This document shows positions 53,305-61,401 of a stretch of DNA of 64,000 nucleotides, in pieces. Position numbers and translations under genes: made by a program. The notes under the pieces were generated by a model. That model ran no database searches. It was not told the origin of the DNA and saw nothing but the letters and a program-made list of their open reading frames with translations. Numbering within the stretch: the first letter of the stretch is position 1; the number at the start of each line of letters is the position of its first letter. This DNA comes from Antarcticibacterium flavum (GTDB lineage Bacteria > Bacteroidota > Bacteroidia > Flavobacteriales > Flavobacteriaceae), in assembly GCF_006159205.1 (NCBI RefSeq), contig NZ_CP040812.1, positions 4,278,001 through 4,342,000 on the forward strand, written 5' to 3'.

Positions 53305-54585
53305 TTAGTTACTTCTCTCAATTTGCCGTTGGATCTTTTCAATGGCATTTTGTATGGATTTATCGGGCTCAATGATGTTATTCTCACCCCAGAATCTTAC
53401 ATCTGTAAATCCTGAAACATCATCTGCCATCACAACGCTTTGACTTAGGAAAGTGTCATCTTTTTTAACTTTTTCCTCAGGACGTCTTTCCCAGTCTGTA
53501 ACAGCCATTTCACTGTTAACGGTATATTTTGTGTTGAATAATTTACGCTTCCAGTTCACAACAAATTCCAATTGTGCACTACCGTATCCATAATACCATT
53601 TACCATCACTCTCGCGATAATCTATTTCATATTGGACATTTACAGGATGTACCCGCGCCCCGGAAGGTTTTTTCCTTACGAACATCTGGCTGGCAACATT
53701 CCTGTTATCAACGTTAAGTTCATAAACAGCTTTAACCAGGGAAGAGGTTTGTGCATCTATAAAAAGCTTTCCAAAGAACCATGGCAGTTCTTTATTAATT
53801 TGCTCAAAATTAACCACATATAAATATCGATTATTTAGCCTGGTTGGTTCATCAAAGCTAAAGGTATAATCATTGAGTTCATTGGGCCTGAACAGGTATT
53901 CTGGATATTTCATTACATCACTGTAAAGGTTATTGAAAGGCCCACCTCTTAACTTAAGGGCGAGGGTATCCAACCTTTTATAATCGGCACTCTTCCTTGC
54001 CTTTACAAGGGAGATATCATCTTTTCCCATAGAGGTGTAAGGTTTTTTATGGATCCTTACAACAGCTTCAGCAAGAGAGACATTTCTCCATCTTGTTTTT
54101 ATAGCTTCTCTATAAAAGGCTGTCATCAGGGTGGGATCATCTATATAATTATCTCCGGTTTTTGAAAGCATTGTCTGTACAAGCTGTTTGGCGTCATTGG
54201 CAGTAAAGACACTTATTTCTGAAAGTTCTTCAAAGTTTTCATCAAGTTCAATGATAGTATTTTCCTTTTTAAAATATTCCAGGGAAATGGTCTTGCTTTT
54301 GTAACCCAGATTGGATACCGTAACCGTACCCTCTGTTATTCTTACCGGAATTTTCAGGGAAAATTCTCCCTCGGTATTGGTTACCGTAGAGATGTTAGAT
54401 CCATCCAGGGACAGGAAGGCAGAGGATACTGCATCACCTGTTTGGCTGTCGCGCACTTCACCTTTATACTCGTTGAATTGATCCTGTATTTGCTGTGCTT
54501 GCACCATAGGGTAGCTTACCAGCAATACAATGGGAAGCATCCAAAGTAAAGGTAAGTGAATTAGAGTTTTAATTTTTGTTTTCAT
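53305..54585 (-). CDS. CarboxypepD_reg-like domain protein, exported
   Basis: 426 residues with a signal peptide (LLWMLPIVLLVSYPMVQA, cleaved near residue 30). Residues ~40-120 are a CarboxypepD_reg-like module (YKGEVRDSQTGDAVSSAFLS, GSNISTVTNTEGEFSLKIP, NLGYKSKTISLEY), usually found at the N-terminus of SusC-type receptors. The rest (MTAFYREAIKTRWRNVSLAE, then KPSGARVHPVNVQYEIDY) resembles DUF5686-like periplasmic regions, but no beta-barrel end is present. Probably periplasmic or surface, function unknown. Near convergent malQ. Confidence 0.75.
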   Translation of the reverse strand: MKTKIKTLIHLPLLWMLPIVLLVSYPMVQAQQIQDQFNEYKGEVRDSQTGDAVSSAFLSLDGSNISTVTNTEGEFSLKIPVRITEGTVTVSNLGYKSKTISLEYFKKENTIIELDENFEELSEISVFTANDAKQLVQTMLSKTGDNYIDDPTLMTAFYREAIKTRWRNVSLAEAVVRIHKKPYTSMGKDDISLVKARKSADYKRLDTLALKLRGGPFNNLYSDVMKYPEYLFRPNELNDYTFSFDEPTRLNNRYLYVVNFEQINKELPWFFGKLFIDAQTSSLVKAVYELNVDNRNVASQMFVRKKPSGARVHPVNVQYEIDYRESDGKWYYGYGSAQLEFVVNWKRKLFNTKYTVNSEMAVTDWERRPEEKVKKDDTFLSQSVVMADDVSGFTDVRFWGENNIIEPDKSIQNAIEKIQRQIERSN

Positions 54586-54728
54586 TTCTTTTTCAAAATA
54601 ATTGTTATTCCCTAATATACAGAATTTTAGTTATTTGTTAACAGCCGAAACGTAATTTTTTTTTATAGATTGGCCTGTGGGTAAATTGAAAAATACTTTT
54701 ATCTCCAATTACAAATAATTGTATTCCT

Positions 54729-55160
54729 ATGAAAAAACATCACCTGCTTCTTATTGTATTGATCGTGATCCTGTTCTATCCTGTGATCTCAGCATTTCAG
54801 GCCGGTGATGTTCTGGGGACATTAACAGATGCAGGTAGGGTAGAGCGAAGCATATCGCTCTACCACCTAAGTATTTGGCTATCCTGGCTTGTATTTGTAA
54901 GCGTGGCCATTTTCCACAAGTGGACTACACAAGCCAATCAATTTTTTTACTTTACTTATATCTTTCTTTTTGTTGCCTATATAATCTATGGATATTTTTT
55001 ACAGGAATTTGTAAACCGGTTTGAACTACCAACCACCTTTAGGGATAACTATAGCTTTGGAGTTCTTACAGCAATAATAAATTTTGCAGGGGCAGCGGCT
55101 TTGACGGGCATCCTGCAGGCGGGTGTATGGTGGTTCACCCGTAGATGGCATAGAAGGTAA
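54729..55160 (+). CDS. Integral membrane protein of unknown function
   Basis: 143 residues with four hydrophobic segments: HLLLIVLIVILFYPVISAF, LYHLSIWLSWLVFVSVAIFH, FYFTYIFLFVAYIIYGYF and TAIINFAGAAALTGILQAG. No enzymatic motif is visible. The methyltransferase gene starts 6 bases after its stop, suggesting co-expression. The family is unknown to me. Confidence 0.65.
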   Translation: MKKHHLLLIVLIVILFYPVISAFQAGDVLGTLTDAGRVERSISLYHLSIWLSWLVFVSVAIFHKWTTQANQFFYFTYIFLFVAYIIYGYFLQEFVNRFELPTTFRDNYSFGVLTAIINFAGAAALTGILQAGVWWFTRRWHRR

Positions 55161-55166
55161 ATTATA

Positions 55167-55895
55167 ATGAAAGATAATTTCTCTCATAGTCCCAAGGATT
55201 ATTCCCAATACAGGCCCAAATATCCTCAAGAACTAATTGAGTATTTGATTCAACTGGTTAATAACACGGGGAAGCTTTGGGATTGTGGAACAGGGAATGG
55301 ACAACTCGCAGCCGCACTGGCACCTTATTTCGAGAGGGTAGAAGCCACAGATATTAGCAGGCAACAAATAGCAGAGGCTAAGCAGAAGGAAAATATTAAT
55401 TATACTGCTGTTCCGGCTGAAAGAACAAATTTTCCAGGTTCATTTTTTAATCTTGTAACAGTAGCGCAGGCTGTACACTGGTTTGAGTTTCAGGATTTCT
55501 ACAGGGAGGTAAAACGGGTGCTGAAACCCGGGGGAGTAATTTGTATTACCGGATACGGTTTAATTAGGGCAAATTCCCAAATCAATGAGATTGTAGACGA
55601 CTTCTACAAAAATACCGTAGGCCCATACTGGGATGTAGAAAGAAAATACCTTGAACAGGAATATAAGACAATCCCCTTTCCTTTTGAAGAAATTAATGCT
55701 CCGCAATTTTTTATAAGGTATGCCTGGACCCTTGAGCAGCTTTTGGGGTATCTAAGAACATGGAGTGCCGTAAGCCATTTTCAACGTGCAAACCATTATG
55801 ATCCTGTAGAGAAGATTGCCGGCCCCTTGCGAGAAAGTTTTGGGGAAAAAGCTGAAGTTTCTTTTCCGTTGCTGCTCAGGGTTGGCAGAAATTGA
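55167..55895 (+). CDS. Class I SAM-dependent methyltransferase
   Basis: 242 residues. Motif I LWDCGTGNGQLAAALAPYF binds SAM; later motifs VEATDISRQQIAEAKQ and FNLVTVAQAVHWFEFQDFY, RVLKPGGVICITGYG define a Methyltransf_11-type fold. The C-terminal part is helical (LLGYLRTWSAVSHFQRANHY, typical of this sub-branch). Substrate unknown, a small molecule being likely. Cytoplasmic. It follows the membrane protein gene with 6 bases between. Confidence 0.88.
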   Translation: MKDNFSHSPKDYSQYRPKYPQELIEYLIQLVNNTGKLWDCGTGNGQLAAALAPYFERVEATDISRQQIAEAKQKENINYTAVPAERTNFPGSFFNLVTVAQAVHWFEFQDFYREVKRVLKPGGVICITGYGLIRANSQINEIVDDFYKNTVGPYWDVERKYLEQEYKTIPFPFEEINAPQFFIRYAWTLEQLLGYLRTWSAVSHFQRANHYDPVEKIAGPLRESFGEKAEVSFPLLLRVGRN

Positions 55896-55982
55896 AAATT
55901 ACGGCATACAGAACCTTTTTTCTGCTGTAGGAATAGGTTTTCAGAATAAATCGGCATAAAATATGATAAAGCCTATTCCGTT

Positions 55983-56004
55983 AATAACTAACGACTAATA
56001 ACTA
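55983..56004. repeat. Degenerate heptad array in a 5' leader
   Basis: Units taactaa, cgactaa, taactat lie directly before the ATG at 56006. They resemble the arrays at 12073 and 57224. Confidence 0.45.
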
Positions 56005-56005
56005 T

Positions 56006-57223
56006 ATGATGAAAAATCCTCTTACCAGAATTTTTTTAATTGTTTTACTACTTCCCATTGCCGGTTTTTCACAGACCCCGGGGGAGATTCCAAGGATAAT
56101 AAATGATAATAAAAGTGTGACAGACCTTGTCCTGCTTGAATTGAACAGGGAGCGCTCCCTGCAAAGGGAGAACCTCGATTTTAGAATAAAGCAAATAGAC
56201 AGCAAGCTTTCAACCCTGGATGAAAGTCTAAAAAATACCAGTAGTGCCACAGAGAAGGTGGACAAATTGGTACAACGGGTACAGATCCTGGAGGAAAAAC
56301 AATCTGAACTTGATAAAAATGTGGTTTCTGTATATAAATATAATTACAGCTCTGCTGTCCTCAACCTCGCTTCTATGGAGAGGGAAATTAAACCCCTTAA
56401 CCTTTTCAACAGTTCCAGGGAATTCTATACCACCCTGGATAAGGTGAGCAATCCCATGACCTATGAGGGGTATGCGGCCTGGTTCAAGGAATTTGAAAAA
56501 TATATTGAGGATAACAAAAAGGATGAAGCAAGGTTAAATGCACTAAGCCATATCCTGAATGTTACCGGTAACCTGGCAGAGGGTACACCTTTTACAGGAA
56601 TGTTTGCAGGCAGTCTTTTTGATGGGATTGGGAGTTTCATTAATTCCCTTGGCCGTCGTGATCGTGAGCTACGCGAGAAGAGTTTAAAGATGTTTAAGCT
56701 TACCACTACTGTTTCCCAGTTCACTCATGATAAGGATCTTATTGAAACAGAATGGAAGGCTATAACTAAGAGCCTTGATGAACTTAAGGAATTGCAGGAT
56801 AAAGCAATGGAAAAGAATATTGTGGAAATTTTAGGCATTAACCGTGCAGATTTCAAGAGGAATTTCACAGATGAGACCGATGCCAAGAAACGAACAGAAT
56901 ATATCCTCAATATTTCCAAAATTGCCGAGAATAAGATCGCTGAGGAAAAGAATAAAAATCCTGAAAACTGGAAACAGGAATATTACAACCAAATGGTGGC
57001 TGTTCAAAACCTTAAAATTAGATTTGGTACGCTAACCTTCAGGATCCTCGAGAACCTTGACAAGTATAAAAGCCTTATCAATAAATATAAGGGGGATGAG
57101 AATTTAAAAACCCGTATTGCCGAGCTTGACCTTAAACTGGATATGGTAAGAAACAGTTTTGAATCAACTTTTAATCCACAGGTTTACATAAAGGCAAGTA
57201 ACGAGATGTATATTGTTGAGTAA
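56006..57223 (+). CDS. Exported coiled-coil protein, unknown function
   Basis: 405 residues with signal peptide (LTRIFLIVLLLPIAGFS, cleavage near 22). A long heptad-rich stretch follows (LKNTSSATEKVDKLVQRVQI and LEEKQSELDKNV). A short hydrophobic glycine-rich part (PFTGMFAGSLFDGIGSFINS) in the middle could insert in a membrane. The C-terminal half is again helical and charged. No known domain is recognised. Probably periplasmic or lipid-associated. It is transcribed alone and ends before a strong terminator. Confidence 0.65.
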   Translation: MMKNPLTRIFLIVLLLPIAGFSQTPGEIPRIINDNKSVTDLVLLELNRERSLQRENLDFRIKQIDSKLSTLDESLKNTSSATEKVDKLVQRVQILEEKQSELDKNVVSVYKYNYSSAVLNLASMEREIKPLNLFNSSREFYTTLDKVSNPMTYEGYAAWFKEFEKYIEDNKKDEARLNALSHILNVTGNLAEGTPFTGMFAGSLFDGIGSFINSLGRRDRELREKSLKMFKLTTTVSQFTHDKDLIETEWKAITKSLDELKELQDKAMEKNIVEILGINRADFKRNFTDETDAKKRTEYILNISKIAENKIAEEKNKNPENWKQEYYNQMVAVQNLKIRFGTLTFRILENLDKYKSLINKYKGDENLKTRIAELDLKLDMVRNSFESTFNPQVYIKASNEMYIVE

Positions 57224-57262
57224 TGAGAAGTGAGTAATGAGTATTGAGAATTGAGGTGAGAG
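57224..57262. repeat. Degenerate heptad array, left of terminator
   Basis: 7-base units: gagtaat, gagtatt, gagaatt, gaggtga, gagttgg. The complementary pattern recurs at 57364-57399 on the other side of the terminator, so the two arrays can pair. Confidence 0.5.
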
Positions 57263-57306
57263 TTGGGGTGTACTGATATTGAGTTGAAATAAGTAAATAA
57301 GAATAC

Positions 57307-57358
57307 CTATAAATAAAAAGGGAACCAGTTTTTAAACTGGCTCCCTTTTTATTTATAG
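57307..57358. terminator. Long bidirectional terminator hairpin
   Basis: A stem of more than 20 pairs, with ccagtt / aactgg at the apex and ataaataaaaaggg / ccctttttatttat at the base, has a single mismatch near the middle. T runs on both strands. It ends the plus gene at 57223 and the minus gene nrdJ at 57399. Confidence 0.88.
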
Positions 57359-57363
57359 ATTAA

Positions 57364-57399
57364 ATTTCAATACTCAATTCTAATATCTCAATACTAATC
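57364..57399. repeat. Degenerate heptad array, right of terminator
   Basis: Units caatact, caattct, aatatct, caatact lie between the terminator and the nrdJ stop. It is an approximate inverted copy of the array at 57224-57262. Confidence 0.5.
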
Positions 57400-59948
57400 T
57401 ATCCACATTTTGAAGATCCACAATCTGTACAGGTAAGGCATCCTTCCTGATAAATTAGATTGGTGGAATCACAATTTGCACAGGTCTGGCCTTTTGCCTT
57501 TGTACCATCTGCAACATAACGCTTAAGGGCTCTTGCCACACCATTTTTCCAGGTGTTTATGGATTCATTGTCTAATTGCAGACTGTTGATCAAGTCTACG
57601 GCTTTTTCAATTGGCATCCCGTGTCTAAGAGTGCTTGAGATCAATTTTGCATAGTTCCAGAATTCAGGATCAAACTTATGAGAGAGTCCTTCAATAGTTG
57701 TTTTATAACCTCTTTGGTTCTCATACTGGAAATCATATCTTGAGTTTCCTTCATCATCCTTATTTTTAATAATAAGGCCTTCATTTACCCATCTTGGGAT
57801 AAGGATACCATCCTCATCATCTGCAAGACCGGTAAAGATCTCATATGGTTTTCCATCAATGATACCAATAAAGGCAATCCATTTTTCTTTATTATTCTGG
57901 AATCTCACTACATCTGCTTCAAGGATGGCGGGACGTTTTGTCGGGAAAATTGAAGATGTGGATCCTTCTTCTTTTTTCTCTTCGTTGGAAATCAATACTC
58001 CACTTCTTGAACCGTCTCTGTAAACAGTTACCCCTTTACAACCAACTTCCCAGGCTTTTAGGTAAAGCTGTCCTACAAGCTCCTCTGTCACATCATTTGG
58101 AAGGTTTACTGTCACACTTATGGAGTGATCCACCCACTTTTGTACAGCACCCTGCATGGTTACCTTGCTTACCCAATCTATATCATTGGAGGTAGCTTTG
58201 TAATAAGGTGACTTCTTAACTAATTTATCCAGTTCCTTTTGAGTATAGTTTTTATCTGTATCATACCCGTTTATTTGCATCCACTCTTTAAACCTGTGAT
58301 GGAATACCACGTATTCTTCCCAGGAATCTCCGGTTTCATCTACAAAATCTACACGGGCTTCTTTGTCATTTGGATTTACTTTTCTTCTTCTCTTGTATAC
58401 AGGAAGGAAAACAGGCTCTATTCCCGAAGTGGTTTGAGTCATTAAACTTGTTGTCCCGGTAGGGGCAATGGTAAGAAGTGCAATATTCCTGCGGCCATAC
58501 TCCATCATTTCAAAATAAAGCTTTTCATCGGCTTCCCTTAAACGCTGGATAAACGGGTTGTCTTTTTCTCTTTCAGAATCATAAACACTAAAAGCTCCTC
58601 TTTCCTTGGCTGCATATACAGATGCTCTGTAGGCTTCAATAGCTAAAGTTTTATGAACTTCTACTGAAAAGTCTATACCTTCTTTGCTGCCGTACGAAAT
58701 TCCAAGAGCTGCAAGCATATCACCCTCTGCAGTAATACCAATTCCGGTTCTTCTTCCTTCGTAAGCCTTTTTTCTTATTTGTAACCAAAGGTTTTTCTCA
58801 ACTCCCTTGATCTCTTCACTTTCAGGATCTGCATCTATTTTGGCAAGGATATCGTCAATTTTCTCCAGCTCCAGGTCTATGATGTCATCCATAATTCTTT
58901 GAGCAGCAGCAACGTGTTTCTTGAACAGGTCAAAGTTGAAAGATGCTTCTTTTTTAAATGGATTCTCTACATAAGAAAGTAGGTTTATAGCCAGTAATCT
59001 ACAGGAATCGTATGGACAAAGCGGGATCTCTCCACAAGGATTGGTAGAAACGGTTTCATATCCAAGATCTGCATAAGAATCTGGTACAGATTCTTTAATG
59101 ATGGTATCCCAGAAAAGAATGCCAGGCTCTGCCGATTTCCATGCGTTGTGAACTATTTTGTTCCAAAGTCTATTAGCTTCAAGCTCTTTAGTATATTTAG
59201 GATTATCACTATGGATAGGGAATTTTTGGGTGTAAGACTTATTGTCCTTAACCGCCTTCATGAAATCGTCATCAATACGTACAGATACATTTGCTCCAGT
59301 CACCTTACCCTGGGTCATTTTTGCATCGATGAAATCCTCTGCATCGGGGTGATTGATTGAAACTGAAAGCATTAGAGCACCGCGACGGCCATCCTGGGCA
59401 ACTTCTCTTGTTGAATTTGAATACCGCTCCATAAAAGGTACAAGACCGGTAGAAGTAAGAGCAGAGTTCTTTACAGGAGAACCTTTAGGACGTATATGAG
59501 AAAGATCATGACCAACTCCACCGCGACGTTTCATAAGCTGTACCTGTTCCTGGTCTACTTTCATGATGCTGCCGTAGGAGTCGCTCATGCCCCCGTTTCC
59601 AATTACAAAGCAATTGGATAAAGAAGCGATTTGATATTTATTCCCAATTCCTGCCATAGGGCTTCCCTGAGGTACGATATATTTGAAGTCTTCCAGCAAC
59701 CCCAACACTTCCTCTTCACTCATAGGATTTGGATACTTACTTTCTATTCGCGCAATTTCTTTAGCGATCCTCACGTGCATATCCTGAGGGGAAAGTTCAT
59801 ATAAATTCCCGTCTGAATCCTTTAGCGCGTATTTGTTGATCCATACTCGGGCTGCAAGTTCATCTCCTTTGAAATAGGTCAATGACTTTTGGAAGGCTTC
59901 TTCCTGGGAATAGGTTTGGGTGGGGGTTTTTGGTGCTTCTACTTTCAT
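57399..59948 (-). CDS. nrdJ: Adenosylcobalamin-dependent ribonucleoside-diphosphate reductase (class II)
   Basis: 849 residues. Class II landmarks: SLSNCFVIGNGGMSDSYGSI with the first active-site Cys, NPCGEIPLCPYDSCRLL (radical cysteine with the NxCxE-type motif), TIAPTGTTSLMTQTTSGIEP, and a C-terminal zinc ribbon with CxxC pairs (CANCDSTNL and CTDCGSSKCG). It reduces ribonucleotides to deoxyribonucleotides using B12. No cobalamin riboswitch is visible in the 256-base upstream region. A palindrome lies there (60048) and a longer hairpin (60142). Length and motifs fit NrdJ. Confidence 0.95.
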   Translation of the reverse strand: MKVEAPKTPTQTYSQEEAFQKSLTYFKGDELAARVWINKYALKDSDGNLYELSPQDMHVRIAKEIARIESKYPNPMSEEEVLGLLEDFKYIVPQGSPMAGIGNKYQIASLSNCFVIGNGGMSDSYGSIMKVDQEQVQLMKRRGGVGHDLSHIRPKGSPVKNSALTSTGLVPFMERYSNSTREVAQDGRRGALMLSVSINHPDAEDFIDAKMTQGKVTGANVSVRIDDDFMKAVKDNKSYTQKFPIHSDNPKYTKELEANRLWNKIVHNAWKSAEPGILFWDTIIKESVPDSYADLGYETVSTNPCGEIPLCPYDSCRLLAINLLSYVENPFKKEASFNFDLFKKHVAAAQRIMDDIIDLELEKIDDILAKIDADPESEEIKGVEKNLWLQIRKKAYEGRRTGIGITAEGDMLAALGISYGSKEGIDFSVEVHKTLAIEAYRASVYAAKERGAFSVYDSEREKDNPFIQRLREADEKLYFEMMEYGRRNIALLTIAPTGTTSLMTQTTSGIEPVFLPVYKRRRKVNPNDKEARVDFVDETGDSWEEYVVFHHRFKEWMQINGYDTDKNYTQKELDKLVKKSPYYKATSNDIDWVSKVTMQGAVQKWVDHSISVTVNLPNDVTEELVGQLYLKAWEVGCKGVTVYRDGSRSGVLISNEEKKEEGSTSSIFPTKRPAILEADVVRFQNNKEKWIAFIGIIDGKPYEIFTGLADDEDGILIPRWVNEGLIIKNKDDEGNSRYDFQYENQRGYKTTIEGLSHKFDPEFWNYAKLISSTLRHGMPIEKAVDLINSLQLDNESINTWKNGVARALKRYVADGTKAKGQTCANCDSTNLIYQEGCLTCTDCGSSKCG

Positions 59949-60047
59949 TTTTGAATGACGATTTAGGTTAGTTAAATCATTTTATTGGAAAGCACTAAAG
60001 TAGAAAAAAATAAACTGTTATAGATGTGTTAATGAGAAGAAAGTTTA

Positions 60048-60060
60048 CAACTAAAAGTTG
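60048..60060. promoter_or_regulatory. Short palindrome upstream of nrdJ (caact-aaa-agttg)
   Basis: A perfect 5-base inverted repeat with a 3-base centre, about 100 bases upstream of the nrdJ start. It could be an operator, but it does not match the NrdR box consensus clearly. Weak. Confidence 0.25.
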
Positions 60061-60141
60061 CTATATGTATGTAAATCAAATAATTATAAATTTACTAACA
60101 AAAAAATGTTGACAAAAAGTTTCAGTAATATGATAAGTCCA

Positions 60142-60189
60142 AATCGCAGAATCCAGAGACAGAGCGGGTTGCAAAGCGATTCTGCGATT
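60142..60189 (-). other. Perfect 12-bp inverted repeat between ackA and nrdJ
   Basis: aatcgcagaatc (60142-60153) and gattctgcgatt (60178-60189) pair perfectly across a 24-base loop. It follows ackA by 16 bases but lacks a T run after it on the minus strand, so it is not a standard terminator. It could protect the ackA mRNA 3' end or act as an RNA switch. Confidence 0.55.
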
Positions 60190-60204
60190 CGGAATTTTTA
60201 AGTG

Positions 60205-61392
60205 TTAAAAAACCAGTTTATATGTTTGTTTGGCTATTTCAAGTTCTTCATTGGTGGGAATAATTAGCACTTTTACCCTTGCATTTTCTCGATTGATCGC
60301 TCTATTCTCTTTTGATCGAATTACATTCTTTTCGGGATCGATCTCGATACCCAGGTACTCCATGTCTTTACAAACCAGGGAGCGAAGTATGTCACTATTC
60401 TCACCAATCCCCGCTGTGAAAACAATCGCATCCAGGCCATTCATAGCGGCAGTATAAGCACCTATATATTTTTTGATCCTGTAGGCATTCATCTCCAGTG
60501 CAAGCTGGCACTTGCGGTTACCTTTTTCTGCTTCTGCCTCAATGTCCCGAAGATCGCTGTAGCCGGTAAGTCCCAACATCCCACTTTTGTGATGAAGCAA
60601 GTCGCTTACCTCTCTAGCTGAATATCCCAGTTTTTCAATCATATAAAAAATAATGGACTGGTCAATATCACCGCTCCGGGTACCCATGATTAGGCCATTC
60701 ACCGGTCCAAAACCAAGGGAATGATCTACGCTTTTGCCGTCCTGCACAGCAGTAATACTACAGCCATTGCCCAGGTGCACGCTTATGATCTTTGAATTTT
60801 TCTTATCCAGCATTTCGATTGCCTGCTCTGTCACATATTTATGACTGGTACCGTGAAAACCGTATACCTGGATATTATGATCCTGTTTAAAGGACAGGGG
60901 AATGGCATAAGTATTGGCACAATCTGGAATGGAGCGGTGAAAGGCAGTATCAAAAACAGCTACCTGTTTAGCTTCAGGAAAAATATCCTCAGCGACCTGG
61001 ATCCCTTTAAGGTTTGGCGGATTATGGAGCGGGGCGAGGGAAAAAAGCTTTTTAATTTCAGATTTCACCTCCTCATCGATCTCAATGGTTTCCGAAAAAG
61101 CATCTCCACCATGAACCACTCTGTGCCCAATTGCGGGAATTTCTGAAGCATCCTTAATAACACCCTTTTCAGGATCCAGTAAATAATTTGTTACCTTTTT
61201 TAAGGCTACAGAATGATCGGGGATTGAAAATTCTTCAGAAGTCTTAAAATCACCAGATTTATAATGCAACATTGAATTTTCCTGTCCTATTCTCTCTACC
61301 AGCCCTGAGGCCAGTACTTCTTCAGCAGGCATTGCAATAAGCTGAAATTTTAAGGAGGAACTACCGGAATTTATAATAAGTATTTTGTTCAT
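60205..61392 (-). CDS. ackA: Acetate kinase
   Basis: 395 residues with the ASKHA phosphate motifs: ILIINSGSSSLKFQL at the N-terminus, HRVVHGGDAFSETIEID, VFDTAFHRSIPDCANTYAIP, YGFHGTSHKYV, SVHLGNGCSI and IVFTAGIGENSDILRS. It transfers phosphate between acetyl-phosphate and ADP, making ATP in acetate excretion or enabling acetate uptake. It lies 9 bases after pta; together they form the classic pta-ackA operon. Confidence 0.97.
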   Translation of the reverse strand: MNKILIINSGSSSLKFQLIAMPAEEVLASGLVERIGQENSMLHYKSGDFKTSEEFSIPDHSVALKKVTNYLLDPEKGVIKDASEIPAIGHRVVHGGDAFSETIEIDEEVKSEIKKLFSLAPLHNPPNLKGIQVAEDIFPEAKQVAVFDTAFHRSIPDCANTYAIPLSFKQDHNIQVYGFHGTSHKYVTEQAIEMLDKKNSKIISVHLGNGCSITAVQDGKSVDHSLGFGPVNGLIMGTRSGDIDQSIIFYMIEKLGYSAREVSDLLHHKSGMLGLTGYSDLRDIEAEAEKGNRKCQLALEMNAYRIKKYIGAYTAAMNGLDAIVFTAGIGENSDILRSLVCKDMEYLGIEIDPEKNVIRSKENRAINRENARVKVLIIPTNEELEIAKQTYKLVF

Positions 61393-61401
61393 TTCTAAGA
61401 T

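Noticed and set aside
57224..57399. Attachment site or integron
   Set aside because: The inverted heptad arrays flank a terminator; no integrase or tRNA half-site is nearby.
59949..60204. Cobalamin riboswitch ahead of nrdJ
   Set aside because: I looked for the conserved B12-box context and found none. The only structures are the short palindrome and the 12-bp inverted repeat.
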